A stretch of DNA of 64,000 nucleotides. Origin: Daphnia carinata. Lineage: Eukaryota > Arthropoda > Branchiopoda > Diplostraca > Daphniidae. Under the pieces are notes generated by a model. It saw only the letters and a program-made list of their open reading frames with translations. It searched no databases and was not told where the DNA came from. Made by a program: the position numbers and the translations under genes. The stretch covers positions 4,006,679-4,070,678 of the forward strand of contig NC_081337.1 in NCBI RefSeq assembly GCF_022539665.2. Direction: 5' to 3'. This document shows positions 46,301 to 60,098 of the stretch, piece by piece (the first letter of the stretch is position 1; every line of letters starts with the position of its first letter).

Positions 46301-49300
46301 AGGCAGACCAGGTCACTGTCGAAATAGAATTGGGTCCGTCTGAGTTATTCGTCTATGGAACTGTTCTCCGAGTTTTCCTTAATCTCAAGGTAACTCATTT
46401 TTAAAAATAATGTTAAGACCTTATTTTCAATTTTTTTTTAACACAGGAAAATATTTTTGGGGAAGATCAAAGGATGGCTGATATGGATCCATCAGCTGCA
46501 ATGCTTGACATGGAGAGAACGGGTAAAAATGAATCGCTTAACCGAAGTGCTGATCCTATTCCCGATACAAGCGCCGCGATGGAAGAGAGCGTCATCGACG
46601 TGCGCATTGGTCGACCTCTGCATGTGAACGTCTCTGTCACAATGCATGATATTAATGCCCATCTAATGAAGGTATTTCATTTTTCCGATAGTCGTAGTTT
46701 CAGCTGTGCATCTAATATTTGTTGCTACGTCTAACAGCATTGTAGCAAAGACGATCCACCGTGCCCAACTGTTTTTCTGGAGAAACTCAGTTTTGAAATG
46801 AACAAAACATTCCTCGAGACTAAACTCCAGCTCCTCGTATCACCGGCAGTTTTGTATTCAACGGACACTGTCCTACGGACGGCAGAGAGTTGTCATCTTC
46901 AACAGGGATTTTTAGTATTGTCAGCGCTACAAGTCCGTGGGCACGCAATGTTCAGCCCGACTGGGCGAGCTATTGATGAAGAGACAATCGAGTACGCATG
47001 GATGATAGAGGCTACATTGGGCCAGCTGACGGGTCGGATGACTCTGCCTCAACTGCAACATGTCACTGCCGGACTAGAAGTCTTTCTTCGTTTAGCGTTG
47101 GACGAGGAAAATCAAATGATCCGTCCACCGAAGAGCCAAACCGCTTGCCACCACGGCACTGCCCAGCCGCTTTGTCCATTCTCTACAACACCTAACCAAT
47201 CCGCAATCAATCTGCCAACCACCTTGGGTTCGTTGTGCCCATCGTCGGAAGATATTAAGTATCGCATGACTCGTCTTTCTATCGACCTGATTGATTTTGC
47301 TCTAGTAGAATCGGGCACGGCCGTCACATTACAGGTGCGTTCGTTTTGTTTTATATGCAAAAATTGTACCTCCTTTTTTTTTTCTAACTAACTAATTTTG
47401 CAAATGTTTTTGATTTAAATAGATCTACCCACTACGATTGGCAACATGCAATTTGCATACACGTCGGACTCACGCAGGCGTATCCATCCTAATGCCAAAA
47501 GTGCACCTACGTCAATATTTGAACACCTCTCGCGGACCAAACCTCGACAGCTCGTTCACAGCGCTAAACGCCACGGATCGCTACAAGTCAGGAGCTGTCA
47601 AAATGAGCAGCAGCAATAGCACCTGGAATCGAACGCAAGCCAGCGGCTATTCACGTTCAAGCGTCGAAGAATTGTACGCGAGCCGGGAGAAGCCGCACAG
47701 CCCCATCGGCAGCCATCGCATTGATTTTGAATCGGCTGCTCCGATTGAAAACGGAATCCCTTGTCAGGAATGGCTCGAAGTTGGTCTCGTTGAAATCGGA
47801 CCCATCTACGTAGATATTGGATCATCGGCCGACCATTGCCGGGTCGATCTACCCGCACTTCAAAGCGCTTTTCTACGACTTCACGACACTCGTACACATC
47901 GTATGTGGTTCCTCTGGGATAATCTCGTTGATTTGAACGAAGTAGCCGCCCCAACCGATCCTGCTGGCCAGCCAAACAGAAATGTAGGCAAATGCGGTTG
48001 TCGTGGTGGGTGCGCATTTTTCGGACGCAATTTTAACGGTTTCGGCTTTTTCAATTGTCACGAAGACGATTCACAAGGAAATTCTGATCATTACGTTGCC
48101 CTGGCTAATCCGATGTTAAGTCGTGGAACCGACCTCGCTTTTAGCCAAAGTATTTTGAGAACGGATGTGTTTTTAATTGATTTCGATCCACCATCCAGAG
48201 GCAATTCACCTCCGATGGCTGCGGCATCGAAAGAACGACCTCAATCGGATGTCAGCAATACTAGCACGATGAAGAACGTGCATGGGGTACTGATCCTTCC
48301 TGAGAAAGCGTTGCATTCAAGCCACGTCACGAACTTGGAAGAAACTGGAGAAGGGGATGAAGAATTGAATCAATTAACCAATTTCAAAACGCTTTCGAGG
48401 AACAGGATGTCGTTACGTGAATTGGAAAATCAATCGATGCAACAAAATGGATCCCGGCAACGTGAACTCGGCACGGCGAATTCTACCCCATCTCTTCCGA
48501 TGACCAGTCCTGGAACAAAAAGAAAATTTTCTCTGGAAAACGGATGTCTGGACAAAATTCTATGCCAGCGCTAGCCGATGAGTCCACTGTCGAATACAGA
48601 CATCCATTTGTGCGACGTAAGCGTTCCACGATATCCTCCAGAACGAGCCGAACTGAATCGCAATCTGAACTTTATTATTCGGCAGAAGAAGATGATGATG
48701 ATATTGCGGATAGTTCTCCATCAGACGAACTCGTTTCGTTCCCCGCTAGTCTACCAGATGACACCACTAACCTCATCATTTCAGATGGCAGTCGAAATGG
48801 AAGATGCTCCGCAGCTTCGTCCTCCTCTTCGTCAACGAGGACTTCACCTTCATCCAGCACCCGCATGAGCAGCCGTCCTACATCGAGGACATCCAACATC
48901 TCTTTCAATTCCGCCGTATCATCCGCCGATGATTTCTCATTAGTTGACCTTCATCTGCAATCCGCACGTCCCGTAGTCGACTCGCCTCTTCTTCTGACCA
49001 GCTACATGTCCCATTTAGGAGAGGCGGAATGCCCTCATTGGTCCCAACCAGCACCTAAATTTCCAACTGAAATCCGACAATCAGACACATCGAAACTTCG
49101 ATTTCATATGACTAAATCTGGATTTTCATCTTTCCGGCTGGTCGATCGCCCGCTGAACACGCCTGGCCATCAAGGAGCCGGTTTCGGGTTTTTCGCCCCG
49201 CATTCAAAGGAACCAGCTGAAAAAGCCGGCCAGCCGTGGGTCTGGGACACTAGTGAAGAAGAAAGACCTTCAGGTACGAGTGGAGCAAAATCCGAAAGGT

Positions 49301-52300
49301 GCGATGCGTCCACTGTCCTCGTGAAAGTAGGCCGACCGATCCACGTCATGTGCTGCCCGCTGAGTCTGGAATCCGCCCAGCGCTTTGTCGAGTCGTTGGT
49401 GCCCACTCTGGAACACCTTCACCCGATGACGTTGATGACGCGCGTTTACGGGCGCTGCATCGGCCACGTCGAGTCGCAAAATCCGCTGAAAAAGCAACGC
49501 ATGGCCTTGCTGGAACAGAAAACCGGGCCCGCTTTGTACCGCGATTTAACCGTCTACCAACTGCGCGGTTCCATTCAAATTCCGCGCATTAATCTTTGTT
49601 TGCTGCAAGCTGGCATAGTCGAACAATTCATATCGTTATCCATGCTGGACAATCCTCGAGATCTCGTCTGTGTTTCATCAGCGGCCGTTTGCGTCGACGC
49701 TCTTTCCCTTCACTTCTCTCAAAATGTGCGAGAATGTCGATGGGTGCAGGCCGTCAGTCGTCCCGTGGAACAAAGACAAAGCGGAGGTAATAAGAGCTTC
49801 TTTGCTAGCGTTCAAAAACCCAAGAGCAGACCGGGCAAATCTCTCGGAGTTCCAGAGATTGTCTTTGTCGAATGGACGCAAACTGAAAACGAGCAGATCA
49901 TGGCCAGCGGGACCTTAGGTAAAATTCACCTTCAAATGAGACGGCTTAACAACGACACGCCTTCGTTAACCCCTGGACTTCCTCCCGACAATGTCACGGC
50001 AACGGTGATACCCACAGGATGTTCCAGAGTCCTTTTTAGTTACGCCAACGACCTCGACCTTTCGGCTCAATCGTTTCCAATCGTTTCAGACGAAGAACGT
50101 TATGGCAGTGTCGTGTTCGAGTGCGGCCTTCAAGGTCTCAACATCCGTGCCGTTAAACGAGTGTCGAACGTCCTCGAAAGTGGCAATACCAGCGAAAAAA
50201 ATGATCCTAAAGGATCGATCGTTACCACCGTCGAAATGGAAACGATACCCAACGAAACCCCGTATGTGGATGACCAACCTCCGGGGTCCGCACCGAGCCA
50301 TTCTAGTCACATTTCGTTCAAACAGCGCTCGGATAAAGGGACACCCACTTCGGCCGAAGATGCGCATCATCAACAAAATGCTGGGCTGAGTCGGCCACAG
50401 GCCGAAAAGGACTTGTCGTCTTGTTCGCTTCAAATTCAAGCCGTTTGGTTGAGCTTTGCTGCTCCTCCTCGAACCTCACCCGCAAAGAAATCTGAGTTCG
50501 CGCTTTTAGATCGCAATTTATTATCGACAGCTTCGCCTGCCATTAACGCGTGGATGAATTCCGGGGATCGATTGGCCATCACGGTGATGCAGCTCGTCCG
50601 CGCGGCCGAAACGCGATCACTTAGCGTTCTGGCAGGGCTCATGGCCGAAGCTCTAGACGTCCAGCAGATCCATTTGCCGATCAAGAGCAAATACAACTGT
50701 TTATCACTCATGTCGCGGACATTGCAAGAGGTAAATTTTTGTTTAAATTAAATACTAAAAGTTTTAAATTAATTTTATTTTATTTACGTTCATGTTGCCA
50801 GGATCCATCGTGTCAGCTCAACTTGGTGCTGCATCGCTACGTCTTGATGTTGAGAAACGAGTGGGCGACGTTGGAGGCCCGTCTTGCGCCCAGCATAGTC
50901 CCACCGTTATCGACCTTAAAGCAAGGTGTGATCGTGCTCGGCCGTCAATGGAAGAGCGCCATTTACACACCTTTCATGCTGACGTATTCCTTGCATAAGA
51001 ACAGCGCGCAAAAGGCTCCAGCAAATCTCAGCGTCCCAATCAACAGCCATTTGATGGGCAGAGATCCGGGTCGACTTCATTTGGCATCGATGAGAAGTGG
51101 ACCCCCATCCGCAGACCTTGACGAAGATGATCGCCTGTTGGCCGGCCACAACGAAGCGGAGAGCTCGTGGATATCGTCGGATGAATCGAGTCTCGTCCTC
51201 AGTCCAGCTGACCTCAACGAATCCAGTTTACCTCTTCTGGGTAGGGCTTCGCAACCATCATCTCCACCGAAGATGTCAGCCCTTCGTCGCAAATTGACAA
51301 GTGGAACACATCCATCCGGATTCGGCGGCAGTTACGAATTGAAAACAATTTCGGCGTCCAGCGCCGAAGATGAAAATGAGGACGAAGACGCAACAGCTCC
51401 GCTGCGCAAAACCGATAAAAAAGAATCGAAAGAAGAGTTTGATCTCTACAACTGGCTGGCCAGGCAACAGAGGAGCGCTGTTAAACCGGATCAGGCTAAA
51501 CCGACACCGACGGAACCTCAGCCTCAACAACAGCAATCGTCTGATCAGAAACAGCCTCATCAGCAGTTCAATTTGTTGGTAGACACAAGGGCCATCTTCG
51601 TCTCCCTCTTTGCCAGCGTGGGCCTGGAGAGCAAACGCACGCTATCCGACGTCCTCTCGCTGAGCGGGAGCGCGTCAGTGCTGGGCGGAATCGAAGAGCT
51701 TCGGGTTGAAATCTTCGAAAGCGAATGGAATCAAACTGGATCTTCATCGCGGCGTTCCAAAATGAGCAAAACAGCGGGACATGCTAGCGGGAGAGGAAAG
51801 AATGCGCCCGGCGGGCACAAGTTCAGCGTGTACATCCCACCGGAAGTGCCGGCGTTTCTCTGCGAACGCATGTCGATCGAAATTCAGGTGAATCAAGTGT
51901 CGGATGGCGGACTACTGGGCGCTGGTGGCACTTGTTGCGATGAAAGCACAGGTGGCGTTACAGGTCGGGGTCCGTCGGCCGAATCTGAAACTCCAGCAGC
52001 ATCTTCATCAGTAGCTGCCGCAGGTGGAACAGGATTCCTAGGACAAATCGGCCTGTGGAAACCCCAACGGACTACAGCTCTGAATTTCAGCGTATCCGTC
52101 GGTTATTTGGCCCAGCAGGTGAACATGCCCCTCTTGCGGCTACTTCATCAACTAAGTAGTGTTTACGGCAATGCGAAAGCAACGCAAGTCCAGCTCAGAG
52201 AACAGAGGCCGTTAAAACGCGGACCCGATCCTCTTCGAGCTCTGACTGTCATCTTCGATTCTCCAGAATCTACTCCATCACCTCCACTGCCGCAACGGCC

Positions 52301-55300
52301 CATCCAATCAGAACCGGAGCCTTCACCTTCCATCCAATCGGAGTCTATTCAATTTGGCAATCGTTCTTTCAGGCCGCCGAGCTTTTTGGCCAACAGACTT
52401 CGTTCCAGCTCGCGTTTTGCGAAAATGTACGATCAAGAAGATAATCCTATGGTTGTTCCAACCACTTTGGCTACAGATACGAGCAAACACGTTCAAGATG
52501 GCGTTGATCCATCGCCAACTCTCGCGTCCGCCACGGCCGCCACTGTTGGTTTGCCTAGTTGCTGGCGCACTATTTACCATCTATTGGATTTGTATTCGTC
52601 CATGACAGCGGCCAGTACGGTCAATAAACAACATAGCATCAGCGAGCCGTCGAACTGTGCTACAGGCGATGCCGAGCTCGGATTGGGCCCTACCCCGGCC
52701 CCGATTCGAGCTGATAGCCGTCCACCCAATGCCGGTCATACCACTGTGGTGGCATCTCGCTCTGAACGAACTCGCATTGTTGTCTTTGGCATCATGAAAG
52801 TGAATCGCGTCCGGCTGCTGGCCATGCTTAGCGGCCTTCGCCTCGAATCAGAAATCGTCTCACTTCATACCAGTTTAACCTACAAAGAAAAAGTTCGGGT
52901 TGGCGGGTTGCCCCATCGACCACCTTTCCAGCACAACTTCCCACGCATGGAATGCTCTTTGACGGGCCATTTGGGCCGTGCAATGATCGTCTTGCTAGAG
53001 GTAAACATCAATTCATTTCACACCAAATTCGCGCAGATTTTTAGTTCATTTTCTCGTCACAGGGTGTCGCCCCAAGTCAGCAGACGGTAGTCAAGATTAC
53101 CGTTGGCAAGTCGCAGGCCTTGTATTCTAGATTGTCCCATCATGGTAAAGACAAAAATTCAGGCCTACTCTCGATCGGGGCCGTCCACGTGGACATCCCG
53201 CAGCATCCAGGTGTTTTGCACGGCATGATGACACGTGGCTCTAAACAGCTCTCTTCGACCTTACAAGAATTCAGAGTCCCTCGATTGGCCAGCCGCAACA
53301 CTGGACGGAATACAAGCACTATCCCTGATGAGCTGGATCTAGTTGCCGGAGGACTCGTTGCTGGAGGCAGCGGTGTCTTTGGAACCAACGCCAACGCTCT
53401 CGGCCCATTATTACAATCGCCACCCAAGGAGATCCCTGCTCCGACCGTGGAACATCGTTCCGTCGGGGGGAAAGTCGAACGTGAAGCCACCACCAATCTT
53501 CTCCAGCCATTGGTTATGCAGTTCTCTATTGTCCTGCAGCGGTTGAGCATTACGGCAGCTCTGCTCCCTTCGCTGCAAGCTCAGTACCAGATGGAACAGG
53601 TTGTCAGCGCTGGCGTGACGGGCAGCAAAGCCAAGTTCGATATCGATTTGCCTCGACACTCGTTGAGTTTCACGACCAAGCTTCAAATCACGGAAAATCT
53701 ACCACCGTCGGCGTCCATCGAGCTCCCTCAAGTCCACGTCGGCGCCGAATACCTGCAGGACAGCGTCAAAACGGAGGAGTTTGTGGATGGAGTGGTGCTC
53801 TGCCGAGGCAATTACCTGAGTGCTGTCGCTGAAATCGGCACCTTCGAACACAGTTTGACCACAGATCTCCTCAACCACTTGGTCTTTGTCCAAAAGGTCT
53901 TTATGGCCGAAGTCAACGACGTCTTGAACAAAGTTTCTGGCGGTGACAAGCCCGTCCCCCTCTGGGAGGAACAACCGGCCGATCATCAAGATGGCAACTC
54001 TTCAGCGATGCGGATGCTTCTTTATCACCTCATCGTCCGTTTGAAAGGCATCCAGATCACGGCGACAACGCCAACCAACACGGCCGTCCGGCTGGAGACG
54101 GGCCTCGTCGAATTGCAGCTCTCCAACAGAGTGCAGAACGTCTTTTCTCAGAGCAACGGACGCACTGCCGGATCTTTCGCACCTCCGTCCGCTTCGTCGT
54201 CGGCGCAAGCTTCTCGCCCGGCCAAATTATTCGGTCGGGCAAAAGTGGATTTGAATTTGAGCCTCGGCCAGCTGATCCGCAATCCGCTGTTCGAAGAAGC
54301 CGAAGCCGAGTTCCAGCAAGTGGCTTTTTTCAAGACGCGCATCAGCTTGCGCAACGCCTTCCAGGACGAGTTGACTCCCAACGAGACGGGCGGAGTCGAT
54401 CCGGCTGCCGACAAAGAAGTCGTGTTGATCACGCTCACTCGCCCGCTCATTTACCTCCAACCGGTGGCCGTCGACAAGGCCATCCTCGTCTGGCTTAATT
54501 ATAAGAACGCCTACGAATACTGGACAGAGCAACGCGGTGGATGGATCAAAGACGAATCTCTCGTAGCCGATAAACCGGACAAGCTGGACAAACTGGGCCA
54601 ACTGACTAGCCAACTAGGAGCCCCTAGTTTGGGTACACTCTTTCTCCAACTGACTGTAGATGACATGGGAATTTGCATGCCACTCAACATGGCCCCGTCC
54701 AGCATATGGGCGGCCAACGGAGCTGGACGATCCGAGTCGGCCAACCGACAGGGCCATTCGTCGGAGCCGGAAATCTGCAGCGCCGTCGTCGTAACGCTGG
54801 AAAATTCCAGCATTTCAGCTTGCAGTTCCGGATCTTTGGTCAGCAAAGGCAAGTTCACCGGACTCTGTCTCCGATTCGCCGATGATTTTGAGACTGGGCT
54901 GGATGATTGGAAACCGGACATGGACGATCCGGCCATCATGAATTTGTGCGTCGTCTCGGAGGGGACTTACGAGGTCTGCAGTCGGACGGTGACTCCTCCG
55001 CAGCATCAACACGGCGAAAACGCCAAATGGATCCTGCACGTCGGATGGCAGATGGAAGGCGTCGACACTCATTTCGACACGTCCATCGGCCGCCAGTTTT
55101 CGGCCCTCGGGCACACGTTAACCGGTTTAACTGGAAGCGAGGAGGAAGAAGGAGAATTCGGTGATGATTACGATGGTGTAGGAATTGACGGAGACGAGCG
55201 GAGTTCGCCGGCGGCCAGTCCGTGCGATGATATGGAAGGATCAGCGCTCGGGGCCAGCACGGACGAAGATGAAACGATCATTGCCGATGCGCAGGATCTT

Positions 55301-58300
55301 AACGAAGCCGTGGAATTGCGTCGCCGTCGCGGCAGGATCGAACGGGCCGTGACCATCAGCGAGACGGTGGCAACGATGCCGCGAGGTGGACGTCATCGTT
55401 CCAAACTCATCGAGAAAGAAATGAGCGAACAAGCGCGAATTATCCAGGATTTGAAATTGTTAGGAGCCAGTTCGGCTACGGTCGAACAAGAGATGCGTAG
55501 ACTTCAAGAACTGGAAGCTTTGGCTTCGAAAGATTTCCGTCGGGTCATGCTCCAGCGATTGAAAAGGCAAAGCGTGAAAGCTTCGTCCATCATCACAGAT
55601 CATCCGGTGACGTCCACATCTCTTTCTTCCGTATCGGCTAACGCGGCTAATCAGCGGCCGGCTACTTTACATCACACGCAGTCTCAGCGAGTACCTCTGC
55701 AGAGTCAAACGAATCATCAAAGGTCCAGGTCTGTTGTCGTTCCACCAGTAGTTTTGGATCTGGAAACTAGCGGGCATGGTTCCACGGATGATTTCTTATT
55801 GCGCGATGCCCAGCGTTTCCTTCTTCCGCCAATCGAAGGAAGTCCACCCATGAGCTGCCTTCCAACGCCCACTAGCGATGCTTATCGCGGGGGTACTACT
55901 GGAACTAGGCGGCCGAGAACACCAACTTCATCGATGGCCGGAGGGGGTCCGTCGTTATTGGAACAGGACAGGAGCGGGGCAACCTCATCGGCGGAAAACC
56001 CGAGCGGTGTGGGTAGCGGAACTAGAAATTCCAGCGAACCCAGTGTCGATCTGGAACTCGATTTCAAAGTGTTCATCAACAGCGGAAAATGTGTTTTACA
56101 CACGCGCGATACCCGTAACGACGAAGTGCTTCGTCGCATGAAAAAGGAGCGTTCGTTTTCCAGCTCCGTCCTGGACACTACCGCCAACCCGCATCAACCC
56201 AGCCCCGCACCGGCTCGCAAACCGGGTAGACCCGATATGCGCCACAACGCGTCAACGTCTCGCCTGCGCGTCTTGGCCAATAATACGGCCCAAATGGCGG
56301 TCGATTTGACCATCTTCCACATTCCTGGATTGGACGTTAAAGTTTATTACGAATCCAAAACCGTTCACGAAGAGACATTACACATTCCTACACCCATCAA
56401 CGCTTCTGCCTCACCCGTATCTTCAGCGACCAACAAGTCAGTCTTATTAATTTGCATTTGAGTTAATTGTTTTTTATTATGTATCTTATTTTTTTCAGGG
56501 GCAAATTGTCAAACAAGAAAGGAAGTCTCTTTGCCTGGATGACGCTACACAGCATTCCAGAAGAAACGATCATAAGCCCCCACATTTTGGAATTCCTGGA
56601 ACAAGCTCTGGAGCCTATTCCGATCACAGCTCCCGAAGCCAAACCAACACCGACATCTGCCACAGAAAATTCAGGATTGTTCATCTTCGATGGACCGCCA
56701 TCGACAGGTTCTCCAGGTGGTTCCACAACGGCGTCGTTTCCAGTTGACGTTGTCGTCTATTGTCACGTCCAGCCTTCCACATTCCGATTCTCTTGTCTGC
56801 CCGTCTCGCGCGTCGAATGCCTTCTCCGGCTTCCGTCGCTACACCTCGTCTTCTCTTCGAAACGATCCGAAAACCAAGCGCTGACTGGAGGTGGATTAAG
56901 CGTGACGGGATGTCTGTCGGATTTCTCCCTTTACATCTTCCATCCGTACGGCGGAGGCAAGAAGACGGGTGCCGCTTCGTCCTCTTCCAGGCGCGAGGCC
57001 CCCGAAGCCGAAAGCGAACGCAAGGACTCGTTGAGCGTCAACGTCGAGTTCGTCAAGTTCAACCTGTCGCGTTCCAGGAAAGTGAATTTCAGCCCGAGGA
57101 CGGCCGCAGAGGCCGCAAATCGAGAGCCACGTAACGGCCGAGATAGCGCCAGTGATCCAGCTAAAGCCGTCGTTCGTTTCTCGACGCTCATCGACATCGG
57201 TTCGGCCAGTTTCAAGTACGACATGCGTCGTCTGCCCGAAATATTAGCATTCCCTAAAGCTTGGTATCGAAGAGCTATCGTCCGTCATCTCTTCCTCGGC
57301 GATTTGAGCAAAACGGACTCATCGGCACCGGATCTCGTTCCACCTGCCAGTCGGGATCTCTGGGCAGAGTTGCAACCCGATCAATCCGGGTTATCTCCTG
57401 CCTCTGCGTGGGAGACGCTGGTCGTCTTTGCCGTCAACTTCACCAAACTCAACGTCCACATGAACATGGGCAACGTGATGGGCAATGTCTCTTGGCTGAC
57501 CAAAGATTTTAAAGCTGATGGCCGTCTGTCGATCGGTAGCACTGGGCACAAGAACATGCACATTGGCATCGGCCTGGAAGGCTCCGGATTAGACGCCAAA
57601 GGTGGTATCGTCGGTGGTACCATTGAATTGAGCGGCATCCACACATCGCTGTCCATCCGAGAAGATCCCGGGACGGAACCAGATCATCGGATGTCCGTCA
57701 AACTCCAAGTGCTGGAATGCCGTTTGGATTATATGGGCACTAGCGTCTTGATGGGCCGAGTCAGTGTACTGGCCGTCGATTTGCGTGACGAGTGGCGCAT
57801 CGGTAACCTCATCAAAAGTCCGGACAAGGTGCCAGCCAGACGGACATCGATTGCTTCGTCGCCTACCAAAAGGCCGGCCATGATTTTCATTCATGGCGAC
57901 CTCGGATGGGATCAGCTTCAGCTGATGATATCCAAATCCACCACGGCCGATTTGATCAAAATGTACCTCAAGCTGGACGAATTCTTCCAGCAACAATTCC
58001 GGAGTAGCAGGCGCATCTTTTCGACCTTGTCGGCCACCGGAGGCGGTCACAGCAGCATCCGTCGCAAAGGTGGAGGGAAAAATGTGCCGGCCAAAATAGC
58101 CGTAAGTGCAGAACCGGCCGGCCCTACTCTGGAAGCCCAACATCACAGACATTGGCAAGGCGTCTTGAGACGTGTGGCAGGCCTGGAAATCGCCACGTTA
58201 CCCACTCCCTTGCCGATGACGGGCACCATCCTGGGCGGAACGATGGAACTTCACGGTGGACACATTTCGCTCGCCTGTTTCCATGGTGTCAATTTCAAGT

Positions 58301-59796
58301 CCAAATCCTGGGCGCTTTTTAGCCTCAAAGATCCTTGCGTCTCGTTTGCCACCGAAGCTCAAGAGATTCCAGGAGATTGTGAGCGAATAATTTTTTATTT
58401 CTTTCGAATGTATTTTTAATTAACCTTTTATTTTTTTTGCTTTTGCACGTCCAGCTGATCCGAAGAATATCCACGTTGTTCAAAATCTATCGTTTAGTCT
58501 GGGATTAAGTGGACCTGGCTCTCATACACCTGTTGGTATTGGTTATCGCGTTATCGAGCAGCAGCAACAGCAAAACAGCCCAGCATCTATGGCCACAGTT
58601 TGTCGCATATCCCGCACGCAACTCTTCCCGCCCCAATTCAAAACGATCCAGGATTGGTTCCTTTACGCTTTCGCTAACAGCCGGCTCGACGGTAATCAAA
58701 AATCTTTTCTATCATTTCTTTTTACCACCTGTAATTTACCTGTGTGTACATTGTAGCCATGGAGCGATTTCCGAGTTTGGAACGGGAGCGGGAGCGTTCA
58801 AGTTCCGGTGCTCCGCACGTGTCAGTTAAAATTCCTGATTATCATCACGCTGCCGAGATCATTTTCGCATTCCCCAGTCTACAACTCCATCTGAAATCAG
58901 AGCATTTGCAAACTGGCTGTGTACCTTCATTGACAGGTATTCTAATAATCTCTACATTTTAAATGAATGCCAAGACAGTTAGTTTTGAATATTTAATATT
59001 GATAGAAGAAAAACCAAGCGTCGATTGCAGTTTCATTACGGATTTCGAAGATCATATTTTCGTGACGGTCGATGCCGAGGCATTCTTTTTCCTACACGAT
59101 CTTATATCATCGTACGTCCGTGAGAAAGAACGAGTGGTACGTTATGAATATTACTTTTTAAATGTAATACAATTAACAATGTTTATCATTTCAGATTCTT
59201 GCCTCGGCGGCCAGCAATCAACGGACTCAAAGTCCTGAACTTCAAAAGGCAGCTATGGGTAGCACGACAGCTAGTTCCACCTTGGCCGAGCCCAGCCAAG
59301 GAAGTCCTGGCACCAATAATCCATCGCCTTCGCTACAGCCAACCAACGAAGATGAAAAGAAACGTCGTATTCTCGAACAGATCGACTGGCGCAGCTACGA
59401 ATGCAAAACTTGGCATTTAGAACCAACTGTCCGGTATTGAACGATTTCATTTTTTTTTTCGCCATTTTCTTTCATCTTATCTTGTTTTTAAAATTGGGAA
59501 ATAATAGGTTACTCTCTTGGGCTGGTAAACGAATCGAGCCGTACGGAGTGGAATATATTCTTAACAAGTTGGGCTTCTCGCAAGCTCGGACAACTATCCC
59601 GAAATGGGTTCAACGCGGCGCCATGGATCCGCTCGACAAAATACTTTCTCTAGTCTTGTCCCGCACGATCGCCGCCCAGCGCGCCAAAGTGTCGCAGGCC
59701 GCTAATTCCACATCACCTGGCGGTGTCATCATCGGGAGCAGTGGGGTCGTGAGTTCCAATAACACAGTCAATAGCGCTCGACCGTCGACAAAGTGA
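43376..59796 (+). CDS. tweek: Tweek/KIAA1109 (BLTP1) bridge-like lipid transfer protein
   Basis: A giant rod-shaped protein that moves phospholipids at membrane contact sites; Drosophila tweek acts in synaptic vesicle recycling. I derive 24 exons and 4,962 aa (human about 5,005). Exon ends: 43376-43634, 43699-43842, 43903-44192, 44266-44412, 44470-44781, 44849-44956, 45035-45172, 45243-45393, 45456-45611, 45669-45766, 45832-45936, 46006-46389, 46447-46671, 46738-47334, 47423-48506, 48569-50730, 50802-53000, 53063-56436, 56499-58378, 58455-58691, 58757-58936, 59006-59136, 59195-59433, 59508-59796. An N-terminal membrane anchor lies at about 41-63 (FAWLIFSLLIAMFWF). Family segments include WWRSYVPKDI, HSDTRLSLMLNG and STKPAMSKLDHF near the N-terminus, VEYRHPFVRRK mid-protein, and TTIPKWVQRGAMDPLDKILS at the C-terminus. 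Low-complexity linkers sit at 48700-48900 and 55150-56030. Intron 44957-45034 is GC-AG. The join at 48506/48569 is the least certain. Confidence 0.95.
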
Positions 59797-60098
59797 AACA
59801 TTTCACACTGCCTACTTTGACTTTGATAGCGATCCACATCGTTGTTGTTTTTAAAGAAAAATTGTTTATGTCTTTTCGACAATGTATTTCTGTTTTTGCC
59901 TGTAAACAACGATTCTAGTAGGGGTGAGAAAGGGGAGAGCTTATGAAAAACGAGAGTTAACAATAATAATAATAACAATAATAATGATACAATAATAGGC
60001 AATCGATTTGCATGACTGTAATTTTTGTAATATTTGATTGTGTTTAAAATACACGTTTTTTCAATGGTGCTCTAACAGACTAGGAACATCAGCTAGCG
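59797..60098. other. Convergent 3' region
   Basis: 302 bp between the tweek stop and the stop of the minus-strand gene. It contains an (AAT)-rich stretch around 59960-60000. No clear AATAAA signal was identified for tweek. Confidence 0.5.
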
